64,000 nt of DNA from Dyadobacter linearis (GTDB taxonomy: Bacteria > Bacteroidota > Bacteroidia > Cytophagales > Spirosomataceae). The notes beneath the pieces were generated by a model that made no database searches, was not told the origin of the DNA, and was given only the letters and a program-made list of their open reading frames with translations. How positions within the stretch are numbered: the stretch's first letter is position 1; each line of letters starts with the position of its first letter. A program made the translations under genes and the position numbers. Location: contig NZ_CAJRAU010000003.1 of the NCBI RefSeq assembly GCF_907165045.1, positions 620,001 through 684,000 on the forward strand, written 5' to 3'. Below are positions 35,099 through 45,900 of the stretch, in pieces.

Positions 35099-38074
35099 TT
35101 ATTGCTTTAAAATCTTTCTGAAATAAACATCATTATTTTCTGTTTGAATTTTAATGATGTATTCGCCGCTGGTCAGGTTTGACAAGTCAACCCTTGTTCC
35201 TTTTCCGTTTCTTTTGTAAACACGGCCATTTTGATCCAAAACGTCCCAGTGTGCAATGTTTACAGGAGCATCCAGGTCAATATTAATAAAATCTCTGGTT
35301 GGATTTGGCGAAAGAACAAGCAAGCTGGTATTCTCTCTTGTCACCGACACAATTTGTGAGTAAGTCGCTTTACCTTCTATTGTTTCGCCATCCTTTATAG
35401 AAATTTTATCAACCTGCTTCAAACGGTAGTAGCTTGTTCCCGGAAATGGCTTTGTGTCGAAGAAATGGTAATCCGAAACTTCATCGATAGTGCCTTTACC
35501 TTCAACCATTCCGATTTCCGTGAAATTCTTGCCATTATAACTTCTTTCCAATAAAAAGTGACTGTTGTTGGTTTCCGAAACCGTTCTCCATTTTAGCTCC
35601 ACTCTTTTAGGTTCTACCAATTTAGCCTCAAAAGACGCGAGCTCTACCGGTAGTGGACCCGAGGTGATCAGAATACGCAATGCCGGGTCGCCTTGCAAAA
35701 TGATCTGATGCACATTGGCCCGGTCGAAATCATAATAAGAAGCAGTTCTTCCATTCACAGCATCACTGTAAGAATAGCCCATTTCAAGTTTGGTTTTCAG
35801 GGCAACTTCCTGAATAATACCTCCGATCGTTTTTCTGTCTGCATCCGATTTTGGGAAAATTTCAAGATAAAGTCTGTCCAGATATTCATTGGAAGTACTT
35901 GCATACGCATCCCAGTCATTTCCAAATACCACGATCGCTCCTTTGTTAGGTGCCAACAGCCAGTCAAGTGACATGGGTCTTCTGAAAGAAGGACTTGTAA
36001 GGGGCTGGGAGAAAAGGTTAAATCTGTTATTGAACAAATTATTCACCCCACAACCATTGTAGAAAAGCACGGGATACTTTCCGGTATTATTATAATTTTT
36101 GGCACCATCCATTGCATACCCGAAATCAAGGTCGGTTTGATCAACTCCACCGTGACCAAAATAAGTAATCATCCCTACACCTGATATCCCCGGTGCAGTT
36201 CCGTTCACTTCCGGCGCGAGTGTGATACTTTGAATAGCATTAGCTGCCAATGTCTTATCCTTCACTTTTGGATAAACTTTACCTTCAAAAGGAGCACTTG
36301 CAATTTTCGCACTTGTTGCAATAAACGACAGGTTTTCTTGAAACTCTGTAATCTGGTCCTCGCCTTTTCCTCCATTTACATGCAGGATATTTTTCCGCCA
36401 GCCTACATTTTCCGACTGACTTTCATAGGTCTTAACTTTTTCAAGATAATCACGTACTTGTTGCTCCGTAACAGCCGCGATCCGACCGTAGGGAATCACA
36501 GGTACGTCGTCAGGAGCGCCGCCCAGCCCGTCAACCAGCAGCAGATCCGAGCCTGGAAAGCCTATTGTCGGGATTTCTTCAGGAATTTCCCGCACAGTAC
36601 GTTCGTAAAAGGTGATCGACTTACCCAGCAGGAGCAAATATTTATCCTTGTTATTATCCGATACCATAAAGTCCACAAAGCGTCTGATCGCAACCGGACT
36701 AGGCTCTCCGTAGTTGAACTGATTATATATATCCTTGATTTTCATTACCAGCGGCTTATACTTTTTACCCGGCGAATCATCCTTCCGGTATTCCGCATAT
36801 TCGCCAGCTGCCGTTGCCAGCAATTCATTTGTGATGATCAGATAATCGGAGCTGGCAGGCGTGATAACCGGGAAAGTAACCGAAGTAGCAGCGACCGTCG
36901 TAACGTCCTTGGTTACAAATAACGTGAGTGCATTACCATTCCGCGATATCATCATATTGGCAGCGTCCCCGGTAATCACTCTTGGCTGATCCGGGTTCGT
37001 GATATCCAGGAACCTGAGAGTTCCAGCTGGCGGGTTCAGGATTGTGAACCGGGTGTTCGAAGCAGATGCCGGAAAATTGAATTCGTATGAACCCAGTGTC
37101 TGCATATCGATCTTCTGGTCGTAGGTAACAGAGTAATAAGATACCGAGAAACCGTCTGTTGCTCCCCCGGTGGACATAAATCCAAGAATACCCTTCCCGT
37201 TTTCAATATCCTTATCAAGCAGGTCCGCATTAAAATCTTTATCCAAAAACCCGGTAACCGTAGTTGATCCTCTCAATTCTGTTGAGGCTGCATCCTTCCC
37301 TGCCCAAACCTGAACAGTTGAATTAGCGCTGAAAAGATATCCACGTCCCTTCAAACGAACGTTGAGCTTGGGTGCCGCAGAACCGTGCCGGGCTTTCACT
37401 TCATAAGCGAAAGGTTCGGCAACATAGCTTGATGTAAAAACGGTGGGCTTCGGATTTGAAGTAGCCAGAGGACGGTTATTACCTAATCTGGTACCAGTTC
37501 CTGCTTTACCTTCTTCAAAATAGCTGTTCAGCGTTGTAGGTCTGCTCGGATAAGAAGTCATGTGTGAGTTCTCGATCACAAATTCTTTATAGAAAGTAAA
37601 TTTGTGCGATTCCTGCGGCGTAATCCCTGCATCCGGAGCCAGCGATTCCTGAACTGCCGGCGTACGGTCGGTGTCATCGAAAGTCAGAAAATAGGAACTT
37701 TCATCAGAATAAATACTAAAATTCATATTTTTCCGGGAAGTCGGCATGCGATAAAGCAGCGCGTCGGAAGCTCCGTCATTGGGGATACCGTAAAATTCGA
37801 TCTCCGTATTGGAGGCACTTACAAGAGCAACCTCAACGCCCCGACGATACAAATGCAGTTTTCCGGGCTTATTCTGAAAGTTGGCGGGCAATGCAACTTT
37901 GTACAGACCACTTTTGCTAACCCCTATCCTCAACCAAGACTGGCCGTATTTCCCGGTAAGCCACTCATTCCCATACTTGCCACTCCAGGGTGTCTGCGCG
38001 TGTAGCTGAACTCCAAATAGTGTGAGGCCGAACGAGAGAAGGAAAAAAAATTTTGTAAAATTTTTTGTGTTCAT
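35099..38074 (-). CDS. C25 gingipain-like cysteine protease with type IX sorting domain (paralogue 2)
   Basis: A 991-residue relative of the neighbouring protein, with the same opening 'YGNEWLTGKYGQSWLRIGVSKSGLYKVALP', C25 domain with His in 'ITYFGHGG' and Cys in 'YNGCGVNN' (34 apart), the block 'KYLLLLGKS...FGEPSPVAIRRFVDF' shared by both, and a C-terminal sorting domain ('LVLSPNPTRDFINIDL', 'DQNGRVYKR'). It carries one extra fibronectin-like segment before the sorting domain ('VELKWRTVSETNNSHFLLERS') and lacks the CARDB-like part of paralogue 1. Surface or secreted location via type IX secretion is expected; substrate unknown. Confidence 0.82.
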   Translation of the reverse strand: MNTKNFTKFFFLLSFGLTLFGVQLHAQTPWSGKYGNEWLTGKYGQSWLRIGVSKSGLYKVALPANFQNKPGKLHLYRRGVEVALVSASNTEIEFYGIPNDGASDALLYRMPTSRKNMNFSIYSDESSYFLTFDDTDRTPAVQESLAPDAGITPQESHKFTFYKEFVIENSHMTSYPSRPTTLNSYFEEGKAGTGTRLGNNRPLATSNPKPTVFTSSYVAEPFAYEVKARHGSAAPKLNVRLKGRGYLFSANSTVQVWAGKDAASTELRGSTTVTGFLDKDFNADLLDKDIENGKGILGFMSTGGATDGFSVSYYSVTYDQKIDMQTLGSYEFNFPASASNTRFTILNPPAGTLRFLDITNPDQPRVITGDAANMMISRNGNALTLFVTKDVTTVAATSVTFPVITPASSDYLIITNELLATAAGEYAEYRKDDSPGKKYKPLVMKIKDIYNQFNYGEPSPVAIRRFVDFMVSDNNKDKYLLLLGKSITFYERTVREIPEEIPTIGFPGSDLLLVDGLGGAPDDVPVIPYGRIAAVTEQQVRDYLEKVKTYESQSENVGWRKNILHVNGGKGEDQITEFQENLSFIATSAKIASAPFEGKVYPKVKDKTLAANAIQSITLAPEVNGTAPGISGVGMITYFGHGGVDQTDLDFGYAMDGAKNYNNTGKYPVLFYNGCGVNNLFNNRFNLFSQPLTSPSFRRPMSLDWLLAPNKGAIVVFGNDWDAYASTSNEYLDRLYLEIFPKSDADRKTIGGIIQEVALKTKLEMGYSYSDAVNGRTASYYDFDRANVHQIILQGDPALRILITSGPLPVELASFEAKLVEPKRVELKWRTVSETNNSHFLLERSYNGKNFTEIGMVEGKGTIDEVSDYHFFDTKPFPGTSYYRLKQVDKISIKDGETIEGKATYSQIVSVTRENTSLLVLSPNPTRDFINIDLDAPVNIAHWDVLDQNGRVYKRNGKGTRVDLSNLTSGEYIIKIQTENNDVYFRKILKQ

Positions 38075-38427
38075 AAATCTTGGATTATGATAGTGTTATA
38101 AATTTTGCACAGCATGACCGGGTGACGCGCCCGAAATTTCCTACTACACTTAATATATATGAAAATATTAATAAAGCTACAATAACTTCAATATTGAAGC
38201 AAATTTACTATAAGGTTGGGCGAAGTTTTTCATCGTAGCTAATTTGCGACGCGTACTCCTCGCAGGTGGTACAATTTTTGTATCAATTCAACAAAAAACA
38301 GGGTAAAGAGCCTAATTTTGCGGCCTATGTGGATGCGCATCCTAGGTATTTGTAACATTTCCTGTTTTATTTGTTTTCAACATTTCTACTCAAGTACCAA
38401 CAACTCTTTAACTAAACTTATACGATT
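38075..38427. other. 353-bp AT-rich divergent intergenic region
   Basis: Separates the minus-strand C25 gene from the plus-strand collagen-like gene. It contains the perfect 14-bp palindrome CTTCAATATTGAAG (38186-38199) directly beside a minus-strand -7-like box TAAATTTG (38207-38200), and a plus-strand -7-like TAATTTTG (38313-38320). Neither box has a well-placed -33 partner. The palindrome at the likely transcription start is operator-like but no regulator is identified. Confidence 0.35.
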
Positions 38428-38982
38428 ATGATTAAAAAGCTAATGTTCATTGCATGGATTGGATTGATCGGTGTTGGATTTGGTTGCGACGGCCCTCAGG
38501 GAGAAGTCGGCCCGGCCGGACCAAAAGGTGATCCAGGAGCTGCCGGGGAAAAAGGTGAGCCAGGTGAAGCTGGCGCCGATGGCATGGGAGCGAAAGAAAT
38601 TTTAACAGGAGCTGTTACTACAACAAAAGGTGGATACACGCTTGGAAAAGCAAATTTGACTGCTGCCGACACTGCAATGATTAACAAAAGCGCTATTGTC
38701 GTATTTATCAAAAGCCAGGGATTCTGGTGGGCGCAGCCGGGTGTCGTAAGATTTGCGGACAACAAATCGACTAACTATCATTTCGTAACGCTTCTGAGAG
38801 GCAATACAATATTTGTTGACATTCGTCCATTGTCTTGGTCGGAAGATCAGGAAGCTGCTCCCGAGCGTCAGTTTGAAGCGATTCGCGCTGTATTTATCCC
38901 AGCAGATAAGCTAAGACAAAGCGCAGAAGTTGATTGGACAAATTATAAGCAAGCTATGGCTGCGCTCGGACTAAAAGAGTAA
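38428..38982 (+). CDS. Collagen-like repeat lipoprotein
   Basis: A 184-residue protein: signal peptide with lipobox VGFGC (Cys about residue 20), then about ten Gly-X-Y triplets of collagen type (residues about 21-52: 'GPQGEVGPAGPKGDPGAAGE' and on), then a globular C-terminal domain of about 130 residues that is unrelated to collagen. Gly-X-Y repeats can form a short triple helix, so a trimeric surface stalk is possible. Similar short proteins are seen in Bacteroidota without known function. A strong hairpin terminator follows. Confidence 0.75.
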   Translation: MIKKLMFIAWIGLIGVGFGCDGPQGEVGPAGPKGDPGAAGEKGEPGEAGADGMGAKEILTGAVTTTKGGYTLGKANLTAADTAMINKSAIVVFIKSQGFWWAQPGVVRFADNKSTNYHFVTLLRGNTIFVDIRPLSWSEDQEAAPERQFEAIRAVFIPADKLRQSAEVDWTNYKQAMAALGLKE

Positions 38983-39018
38983 CAGCACCTGGTATTGTTT
39001 TTATATAGAAATTTTCCG

Positions 39019-39056
39019 GAAGCCGCGCCATTGAATGGAGCGGCTTCTTTGTTTTT
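39019..39056 (+). terminator. Intrinsic terminator of the collagen-like gene
   Basis: Stem GAAGCCGC (39019-39026) with GCGGCTTC (39040-39047), extended inward by CCATT/AATGG after one mismatch, followed by a T-rich tail (TTTGTTTTTG). It lies 37 bp after the stop codon. Confidence 0.78.
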
Positions 39057-39270
39057 GTACCACGCTAAGATTTGGACGCAGTGATTTCTTCCAGTTTTTG
39101 CAACTAAAAAAGTTTTAATTGCCCCCAATCAAGAACTTGTAACCTGCTATAACTTTATTTTTTTGATTTATACTATTTTCGAAACGAAAGGTATTGCGTT
39201 GATTGTTATAGAATAGCTTTTGTACTTTTCCGGGTTTTGCCGCCCGCTAACATATTATACTTTATTCGTT

Positions 39271-40797
39271 ATGAATACCAAAAAGTCTTCAAAAACGAGC
39301 ACGCCTGACGTTGTTCTCATCGGAGCCGGCATCATGAGTGCGACTTTGGGCGTCCTGCTCAAAAAGTTGAATCCTGCTATTACCATATCGATATTCGAAA
39401 GACTGGACCGGGTAACCGCCGAGAGCTCAGATGCATGGAATAATGCCGGTACCGGCCACTCTGCATTTTGCGAACTCAATTATACACCGCAGCTTCCCGA
39501 CGGTTCAGTTGAAACTAAAAAGGCTGTGAAAATTGCCGAGTCTTTTGAAGTTTCGAAAGAGTTTTGGGCTCACCTTGTGGAAACCGGGGTGATCGAATCG
39601 CCTGCCACATTTATCTACAATATTCCACACATGAGCTTCGTCTGGGGAAATGAAAATGTAGATTACCTGCACAAACGCTACACTGCATTGACAAGTCACC
39701 ACCTTTTTCGTGGAATGGAATATACCGAGGACCAGGAGGAGATCAGATCCTGGATTCCACTGGTTATGAAAGGACGCGATAAAAATGAAAAAGTTGCTGC
39801 AACCAGAATGCAGCTTGGTACCGATGTAAACTTCGGTACGCTCACCCGGGCAATGTTCAATTACCTTGAAGAGCAGGAAGGCGTCGAGCTTCACCTCAAT
39901 CATGAAGTCGACGATCTTACCCGGAAAAAAGACGGATCGTGGATGATTGAAGTGAAAGAACGCGACAGCCGTGCATCGCGTTATGTTCAGACCAAATTTG
40001 TATTCATCGGTGCGGGCGGAGGTTCTTTGCCGTTGCTGGAAAAATCGCGCATTCCGGAAGGGAAAGGTTTTGGAGGATTTCCGGTGAGCGGCCAGTGGCT
40101 GGTTTGCAACAAACCCGAGATCATTGAAAAACACCAGGCAAAAGTATATGGTAAAGCATCCGTAGGTTCACCGCCGATGTCGGTACCTCACCTGGATACC
40201 CGGATGATCGACGGACAAAAAGCGCTGCTTTTCGGACCTTATGCCGGTTTTTCCACCAAGTTCCTGAAAAACGGTTCGTACCTGGATCTGCCTTTATCAA
40301 TCAAACTCAATAATATAAAACCAATGCTGGCGGCGGGAATACACAATATTCCGCTCACCAAATACCTGATCGATCAGGTGCGCCAGTCGCCGGAGGATCG
40401 CGTGGAAGCATTGAGGGATTACCTGCCGGATGCAAAGCTGGAAGATTGGGATCTCTTAAAAGCCGGTCAGCGTGTGCAGGTGATTAAAAAAGATGAGAAA
40501 GAAGGTGGTGTTCTCGAATTTGGTACCGAAATGGTAACTGCCGCGGACGGTTCGCTTGCTGCATTGCTTGGAGCTTCTCCTGGCGCTTCTACTTCGGTAT
40601 CCATTATGCTGGAACTGATCGCGCGCTGTTTTCCGGAAGCGAAATCAGCCGAGTGGCAAAATGAGTTTAAGAAAATGATCCCTTCCTACGGTCAGTCTCT
40701 TGCCAAGAATGAAGAACTCGCAGCTAAAACCAGAGCCTGGACAACTGACGTTTTGCATTTGAATACTTCTCATTTAGAAGCGGAGCTTACAGCCTGA
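39271..40797 (+). CDS. mqo: Malate:quinone oxidoreductase
   Basis: A 508-residue FAD enzyme of the inner face of the membrane that oxidises malate to oxaloacetate and reduces quinone, the membrane route of that citric-acid-cycle step. It has the FAD dinucleotide motif 'VVLIGAGIMSATLG' near residue 15, 'DAWNNAGTGHSAFCELNYTP', 'FIGAGGGSLPLLEKS' and 'GFPVSGQWL', all characteristic of Mqo. The ATG at 39271 (MNTKKSS) is chosen; the longer frame adds 17 residues from a TTG without homology. Stands alone with its own terminator. Confidence 0.96.
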   Translation: MNTKKSSKTSTPDVVLIGAGIMSATLGVLLKKLNPAITISIFERLDRVTAESSDAWNNAGTGHSAFCELNYTPQLPDGSVETKKAVKIAESFEVSKEFWAHLVETGVIESPATFIYNIPHMSFVWGNENVDYLHKRYTALTSHHLFRGMEYTEDQEEIRSWIPLVMKGRDKNEKVAATRMQLGTDVNFGTLTRAMFNYLEEQEGVELHLNHEVDDLTRKKDGSWMIEVKERDSRASRYVQTKFVFIGAGGGSLPLLEKSRIPEGKGFGGFPVSGQWLVCNKPEIIEKHQAKVYGKASVGSPPMSVPHLDTRMIDGQKALLFGPYAGFSTKFLKNGSYLDLPLSIKLNNIKPMLAAGIHNIPLTKYLIDQVRQSPEDRVEALRDYLPDAKLEDWDLLKAGQRVQVIKKDEKEGGVLEFGTEMVTAADGSLAALLGASPGASTSVSIMLELIARCFPEAKSAEWQNEFKKMIPSYGQSLAKNEELAAKTRAWTTDVLHLNTSHLEAELTA

Positions 40798-40815
40798 TTA
40801 TTTAATATATATCAT

Positions 40816-40848
40816 AAAAAAATCGCCGCTTAAAACGGGGATTTTTTT
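40816..40848 (+). terminator. Intrinsic terminator of mqo
   Basis: A 13-bp stem with one mismatch (40816-40828 with 40836-40848), AAAAAAATC on the left and GATTTTTTT on the right, 7-base loop. Usable in both directions, so also for the minus-strand epimerase pseudogene ending at 40869. Confidence 0.8.
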
Positions 40849-40868
40849 ATGCCCGGATTTGTCAAGAT

Positions 40869-41713
40869 TTAAAATGCAAGTGACTTCAAAAAGTGCAGTC
40901 CGTCCACTGCAATGCTTTCTTTCGAAGGCTCAATAACCCGCCAGATCGAAGCGGCTTTGGCGATGATCTTTACATCGGGCGTAAACGACTCTATCACAAT
41001 ATCTCCCTGGTAATGAATATGATCCAGCGCAGCGAATATGCGGTCCCAGTTGATCTGGTCCCCACCTGGCGTGCCGCGATCACTGCCCGACGCATGTAGC
41101 AGTCCCAACTTATTCCCGGCATTCCTGATTGCTAATGCAGGATCTTTTCTTCCAGGTTCATGTGAAATGAATCCAGGTGAACGAGCAAATTATCACTTCC
41201 AACGTCCGCGATCATGCGCAGTGCCTGGTCGCAGGTATTGACCATATCCGTCTCATATCTATTGAGCGGTTCGATCGCCAGCTTCACGTCTTTCTCCGCC
41301 GCATACGCTGCGAGCTTCCGAAGGTATGAAACCGCAGTCTGCCATTGTTGTACCTTTTGTTCTTCATCAAAAAGATCAGCCCGACCTACCGAAGAATAAA
41401 TCGGCCCGGCTACCAGCTTACTCCCGAGTATCGGCGCAAGATCAACGAGCGCCTGCACATATTCCATAGAAGTAACCTGCTCTTTCCGATTCCCCCTCAA
41501 ATCGCGCCCCGGACCAGTTGCAGCGCATACCGAGCGACATTCCAACCCGGCAGCGTCCAATGCCATTTTTACAAACACCGGATCTATGTTAGCCGGATCT
41601 TCAACCGCTATTTCGACAAAGTCAAAACCCCATTCCTTAAATTTTGGAAACCAGGAAACACCGTCATTTGTAAAAGGCGAAGCGAACAAATATGTGTTGA
41701 TCCCGAATTTCAT
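40869..41713 (-). pseudogene. Sugar phosphate isomerase/epimerase (TIM barrel), broken by one-base deletion
   Basis: Two reading frames together make one AP-endonuclease-2-type TIM-barrel epimerase of about 281 residues. The first (41713-41132) runs from MKFGINTYLFASPF through 'LAIEPLNRYETDMVNTCDQAL' and 'LVHLDSFHMNLEEK', then hits TAG; the second frame continues perfectly with 'DPALAIRNAGNKLGLLHASGSDRGTPG' to 40869. Adding one A to the AAAA run (plus-strand TTTT 41145-41148) restores the whole protein, so this is a recent frameshift, programmed slippage or a sequencing error. Family members act as ketose 3-epimerases or sugar isomerases. It is the last gene of the minus-strand locus, 6 bp after the FG-GAP gene. 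Confidence 0.85.
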
Positions 41714-41719
41714 CCTGTT

Positions 41720-42916
41720 TTATTTACCCTTTTGCTGCGTAAAAACCCGCACCCCTTTCTTGTTACCCGTCACAATATCAAGCAGCCCGTCATTATTAAT
41801 ATCCTCAACAGTCACGTGCAATCCCACACCTGAATTGTTATCCACTTCGTGCCGGATCCACGTTGGCGTTTTGCCGGGTTTATATTCAAACCAATATACA
41901 ACGGCCGGCTCGAACTCGCCCGGATCATTTCCATGGTGGGCAAAATACCTTTTTCCTGTTATAAAATCGATATGCCCGTCGCCATTAATATCCTTCATTT
42001 CCAATCCGTGCGTCTGTGAGAACGAATCGTCGATCGTGTGATGACGCCAGATCGCGTTGCCCTGCGTGTCTTTCTGCTGCTCGTGCCACCACACGCCATA
42101 ATCATGAGCAGATGCACTCAGCACATCATTCAGTCCGTCACCATTTAAGTCCAGCACATACATTTGTGAACAATCCTTACCCAAATCGGCCGGATGAAAT
42201 TTCCAGTCTTCCTCTTTCCCATGCTTGGCCGGCCCCTCCGCCGGGCCTTCCCACCAGCCTGCTTTCACAAGCACATCCTTTCGGCCGTCGCCATTAATAT
42301 CTCCGTAACCGATTCCGTGGGTATACATGTGCGTCGAGTTGTTCGGATCGTTGCTGATCACGAATTTCTCCCAGGCAACATCTCCTTTTTTGGAAGGAGA
42401 TTTCAGCCAGATCACTTTTTTGGCAGTAGGATCATTGCAAAGCAGGTCCAATCTACCATCGCCGTCAATATCTACCATCATCGGCGACTCGTTTCCAACC
42501 GATCCGTGTATCTCATGGGCAGGCCAGTGTCCCGTTTTCCCTTTCGGGTTTTCGTGCCAATATGCGGCTTTTCCCGGCCAGTCTATTCGAATCAGATCGA
42601 TCCAACCATCCTGGTTCACGTCCATCGCATAGTCCAGAAATGAGTTGCTGTACCCGCCATTTACCTGAAAAGTATCCGGCTTCATGATTTCGTGCGCTTT
42701 CCAGGAAGGCGCTTCAAACCAGTACGCGCCAGCCAGCACATCCTTTTTCCCATCCTTATTCACATCGCCCATCGCGGCTCCTTCGGAAATAAACCTTTTG
42801 GTCAGCTCCGTTTTTTTATACTTAATATCCGCCCCTTTTTTCCCTTTGGTCTGAGCCTGGGCATAGCTGGAGATGAATACTGCCAGGATGCAAAGGAGTT
42901 TGATGTTTTTGCACAT
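41720..42916 (-). CDS. Secreted FG-GAP/VCBS-repeat propeller protein
   Basis: A 398-residue protein with a signal peptide (about 1-21, ending AQAQ) and at least five Ca-binding repeats: 'GDVNKDGKKDVLAGAYWF', 'AMDVNQDGWIDLIRIDW', 'VDIDGDGRLDLLCN', 'GDINGDGRKDVLVKAGWW' and 'EDINNDGLLDIVTGNK'. The whole mature protein is propeller; there is no sorting domain. Similar proteins are often encoded with PVC-type dehydrogenases and sugar isomerases, as here. Function unknown. Separated by 42 bp from the upstream dehydrogenase gene and 6 bp from the epimerase. Confidence 0.78.
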   Translation of the reverse strand: MCKNIKLLCILAVFISSYAQAQTKGKKGADIKYKKTELTKRFISEGAAMGDVNKDGKKDVLAGAYWFEAPSWKAHEIMKPDTFQVNGGYSNSFLDYAMDVNQDGWIDLIRIDWPGKAAYWHENPKGKTGHWPAHEIHGSVGNESPMMVDIDGDGRLDLLCNDPTAKKVIWLKSPSKKGDVAWEKFVISNDPNNSTHMYTHGIGYGDINGDGRKDVLVKAGWWEGPAEGPAKHGKEEDWKFHPADLGKDCSQMYVLDLNGDGLNDVLSASAHDYGVWWHEQQKDTQGNAIWRHHTIDDSFSQTHGLEMKDINGDGHIDFITGKRYFAHHGNDPGEFEPAVVYWFEYKPGKTPTWIRHEVDNNSGVGLHVTVEDINNDGLLDIVTGNKKGVRVFTQQKGK

Positions 42917-42958
42917 ATATATGTCAATTGTTTTTCACTCGTTTTCTCAAAGTACTGC

Positions 42959-45900
42959 TTATTTCACACTCAGCAAATAATCCATCAAAGCATAAAAATC
43001 TTTTTCCGGGATGATGTTCCTGAACTGATCGGGCATTAATGTGTACTTGGAAGCGCGGTATTCTTTCATATCATTTTTGGCTACCGCAAATTCTTTTCCG
43101 GTCATATCTGCAAAAACCATCGTTTCACCTTCTGTCCTGCGATAAAGGCCCGTCAGCGTCTGGTCATTTTTCAATGTGATATTATAAGTACGAAATGCCT
43201 CGGTTATATTCCTGTTGGGGTCAAGAATCTTTTGGGTCAATGCTTTGTGTCCCCAGTTTCCGATGCCGTCCAGCTGCGGGCCCACCATTCCACCCTGACC
43301 TAAAACCTGGTGACAGGCGCTGCAATTCTGAACGAAAATAGCCTTCCCTGCATCGGTAAGGCCGGTTGACGGTTTAAAATTAGCTATGCGTGTATCTATC
43401 AATTTTTGTCTTTCTTCCCGCTCATTCGCCCCTGCCGCAAGGAATTTTTGCATTTGCTCCCGCTGACCTGCATTCGCATTCAGATCCAATCGCTCTTTTA
43501 CCGGAATTTCATTAGCGATATCCGGACTTGCAGCCTCCTCTTTAAATGCACTCAGCAAATAATCAATACCCTGCGAAGTATTGGCAAGTACCGTAGCGAT
43601 CGCAACCTGTAAATTCCGTGCACCACCCGCCAGCTGCTTTTTCAGCATTTCATAAATAGAAACAGAAGGCGCCTGGCCCATCGAAGCTGCCAGCTTTTCG
43701 CGCAATACGGGTAGCTCCGCAGGATCATCGAATACCTGCGCAAGCACATTTACATTCGCCTTTGGATCAATATTCATCAATGCATTCGCCGCCGCGCTGC
43801 GCACCGGGTAATCGAGCCATTTGGCTTTCAACATTTCCTGCAACTTCGGTTCCAGCGATTTGAGCCTGAACTCACCCGCGATGTCAGCGGCTGCTACCCG
43901 CTGATCAGAAATAATACCCGGTGCTTTTGCAGGAATTTCGAGTACGGCAGGTTCCAGTTTCCCAAAGCCGATGGAGCCGGTTTGCGAACTGTCAACTGCC
44001 TCGATATAACCCATTTGTCCGGCATAGGTACTCAGATCAAAAGTTGTGTTTTTGATCAAATCTTTCCATTGACTCGTTTCTTTCTGGTTCAATCTATATT
44101 CTGAAATCACTTTTCCGCTTCCCGCCAGTCTTACCCGAACCGCATTCCTTGAAAGACCTTTTTTATCGGGCAGGTTGTGAATATCGTTGTCAAATACATT
44201 CATTTTCAGCGTAGCCGGCAATTTGAAAGGAACCGAATACAGCGCAGCAGTCGGGATATAGCCATTTTTTTCACTCAAAATAATACGAAAAGCAGGCGTG
44301 ATATCAGTGAGGAACTGCTCCGTAACAACCCACGGATTACCTGGCTCAGCTGTTTTCAGTACCGGTTTGCTCTTCCAGGTTTCCGCGTTTTCTGAAATGC
44401 CGCCAAGAAATTTTGTAGCCAGACTAGTACCCCAAGCTTCCATCTTCTCCCCCGGCGCCAAGCCGCTCTGTTTCACCCCTGCCTGGATGGTATTGTATAG
44501 AGAAAGCTGCGATTCCGGATCGTTTGCAAACCTTTTGTTGATCAGATCAATCGCTTTTTCCAGCTGGTAGGGAGATACGTACCTGGCTATATATTCCAGA
44601 TTTTTAATGAGATCATCAGTCGGAAGATCGTGTGTTAATGTATAATCCAATACAAATGCAGCCGCCTCGCTCGAAGGAACATCCAGCATTGCCCTCGTCA
44701 GAAGTCCTGCCTGTTTATCCGTCCATTTCATGCCGGGAATGCGCCATACAATGCGATTATCTTTTAAATTATCCCTGATCGCGAGCATTGCCGTGTATTT
44801 CAAATGCGTGTCTTCCGCGTCAGTCTGATCGTACAATGCAAGCAAAAGCGGCAGGTTATCAATACGCGGAAACTTGCCCAGAACCTCTGCCGCAACTCTG
44901 CGAACGGAAGGGTCGGTATCTGACCTTAACGCATTAACAACCAGAGCATTAATAACATCAAATCCACCCAAATCTTCCTCTACAATACGTAGGGCATGCA
45001 CCCGGAGATTAGCATCACTGCTTTTCAGGGCATCTATCAGTAATTCAGGATTCAGAATATTTAATCTGTTTAGAGCCCACAATGCGTGCACAGCTGCGGT
45101 TTTATCAGTTGCTTTTTCGCTTGCGTAAATCAACTTTTCCAAAGGCTTCATTGCCTGCTCCCCCCAGGTATCCACAATCCGATCCGCAACTTTCAACCGC
45201 GTATTCAGCTGCGGATGTTTCAATCCCTCCATCAACTGGTCCAGCGTCGCATTAGACCAATCGGTCACCTTCATATCCTGATGTGGCTCGCTGCCCTTAT
45301 AAGTAATTTTCCAGATGCGCCCGCTCAGCCTGTCGCGGCCCGGGTGGTTCAATGCCACTTCATAATGTCCGATAATGCGGTTATAAAAGTCAGCAATATA
45401 GATCGCGCCGTCGGGCCCAAGCTTCACATCCACCGGCCTGAACCATGGGTCTTTACTTACCAAAAGCGGCTCCTCCTTTTTGGAAACCGGCGTGGAACCT
45501 TTGTAAGTGATCTTATTGCGGTCAATGCGGCAGGTAACCACATCGCCCGTATAAAAACTGTTTCGATACTGTTCGGGAAATTGTGTACCTGTGTAGTAAA
45601 CCAGGCCAGCCAATGCAGTAGAGCCCAGATCGTAGTCCATCATAGCCGGCGCGAACCCAAGTCCCGCCGGGGCTTTCTTACCAAAATGCGGATATTCTCC
45701 GCCGGCAATCAGCTGCGTAATCGGCTTCGTGTGACAGTCCACCGAATACAAATACCCTTTTTCATCGTAAGCGTAACCAAACGGATTTACCCGACCGAAA
45801 GTGGTTTGCTCCACGCGGCTTCCGTCCAGTTTCACGCGGAATGTATTTCCCGACGTCATTTTGATAGTATCCCCATCGGCGCCGGCTACATGGGAGGTAT

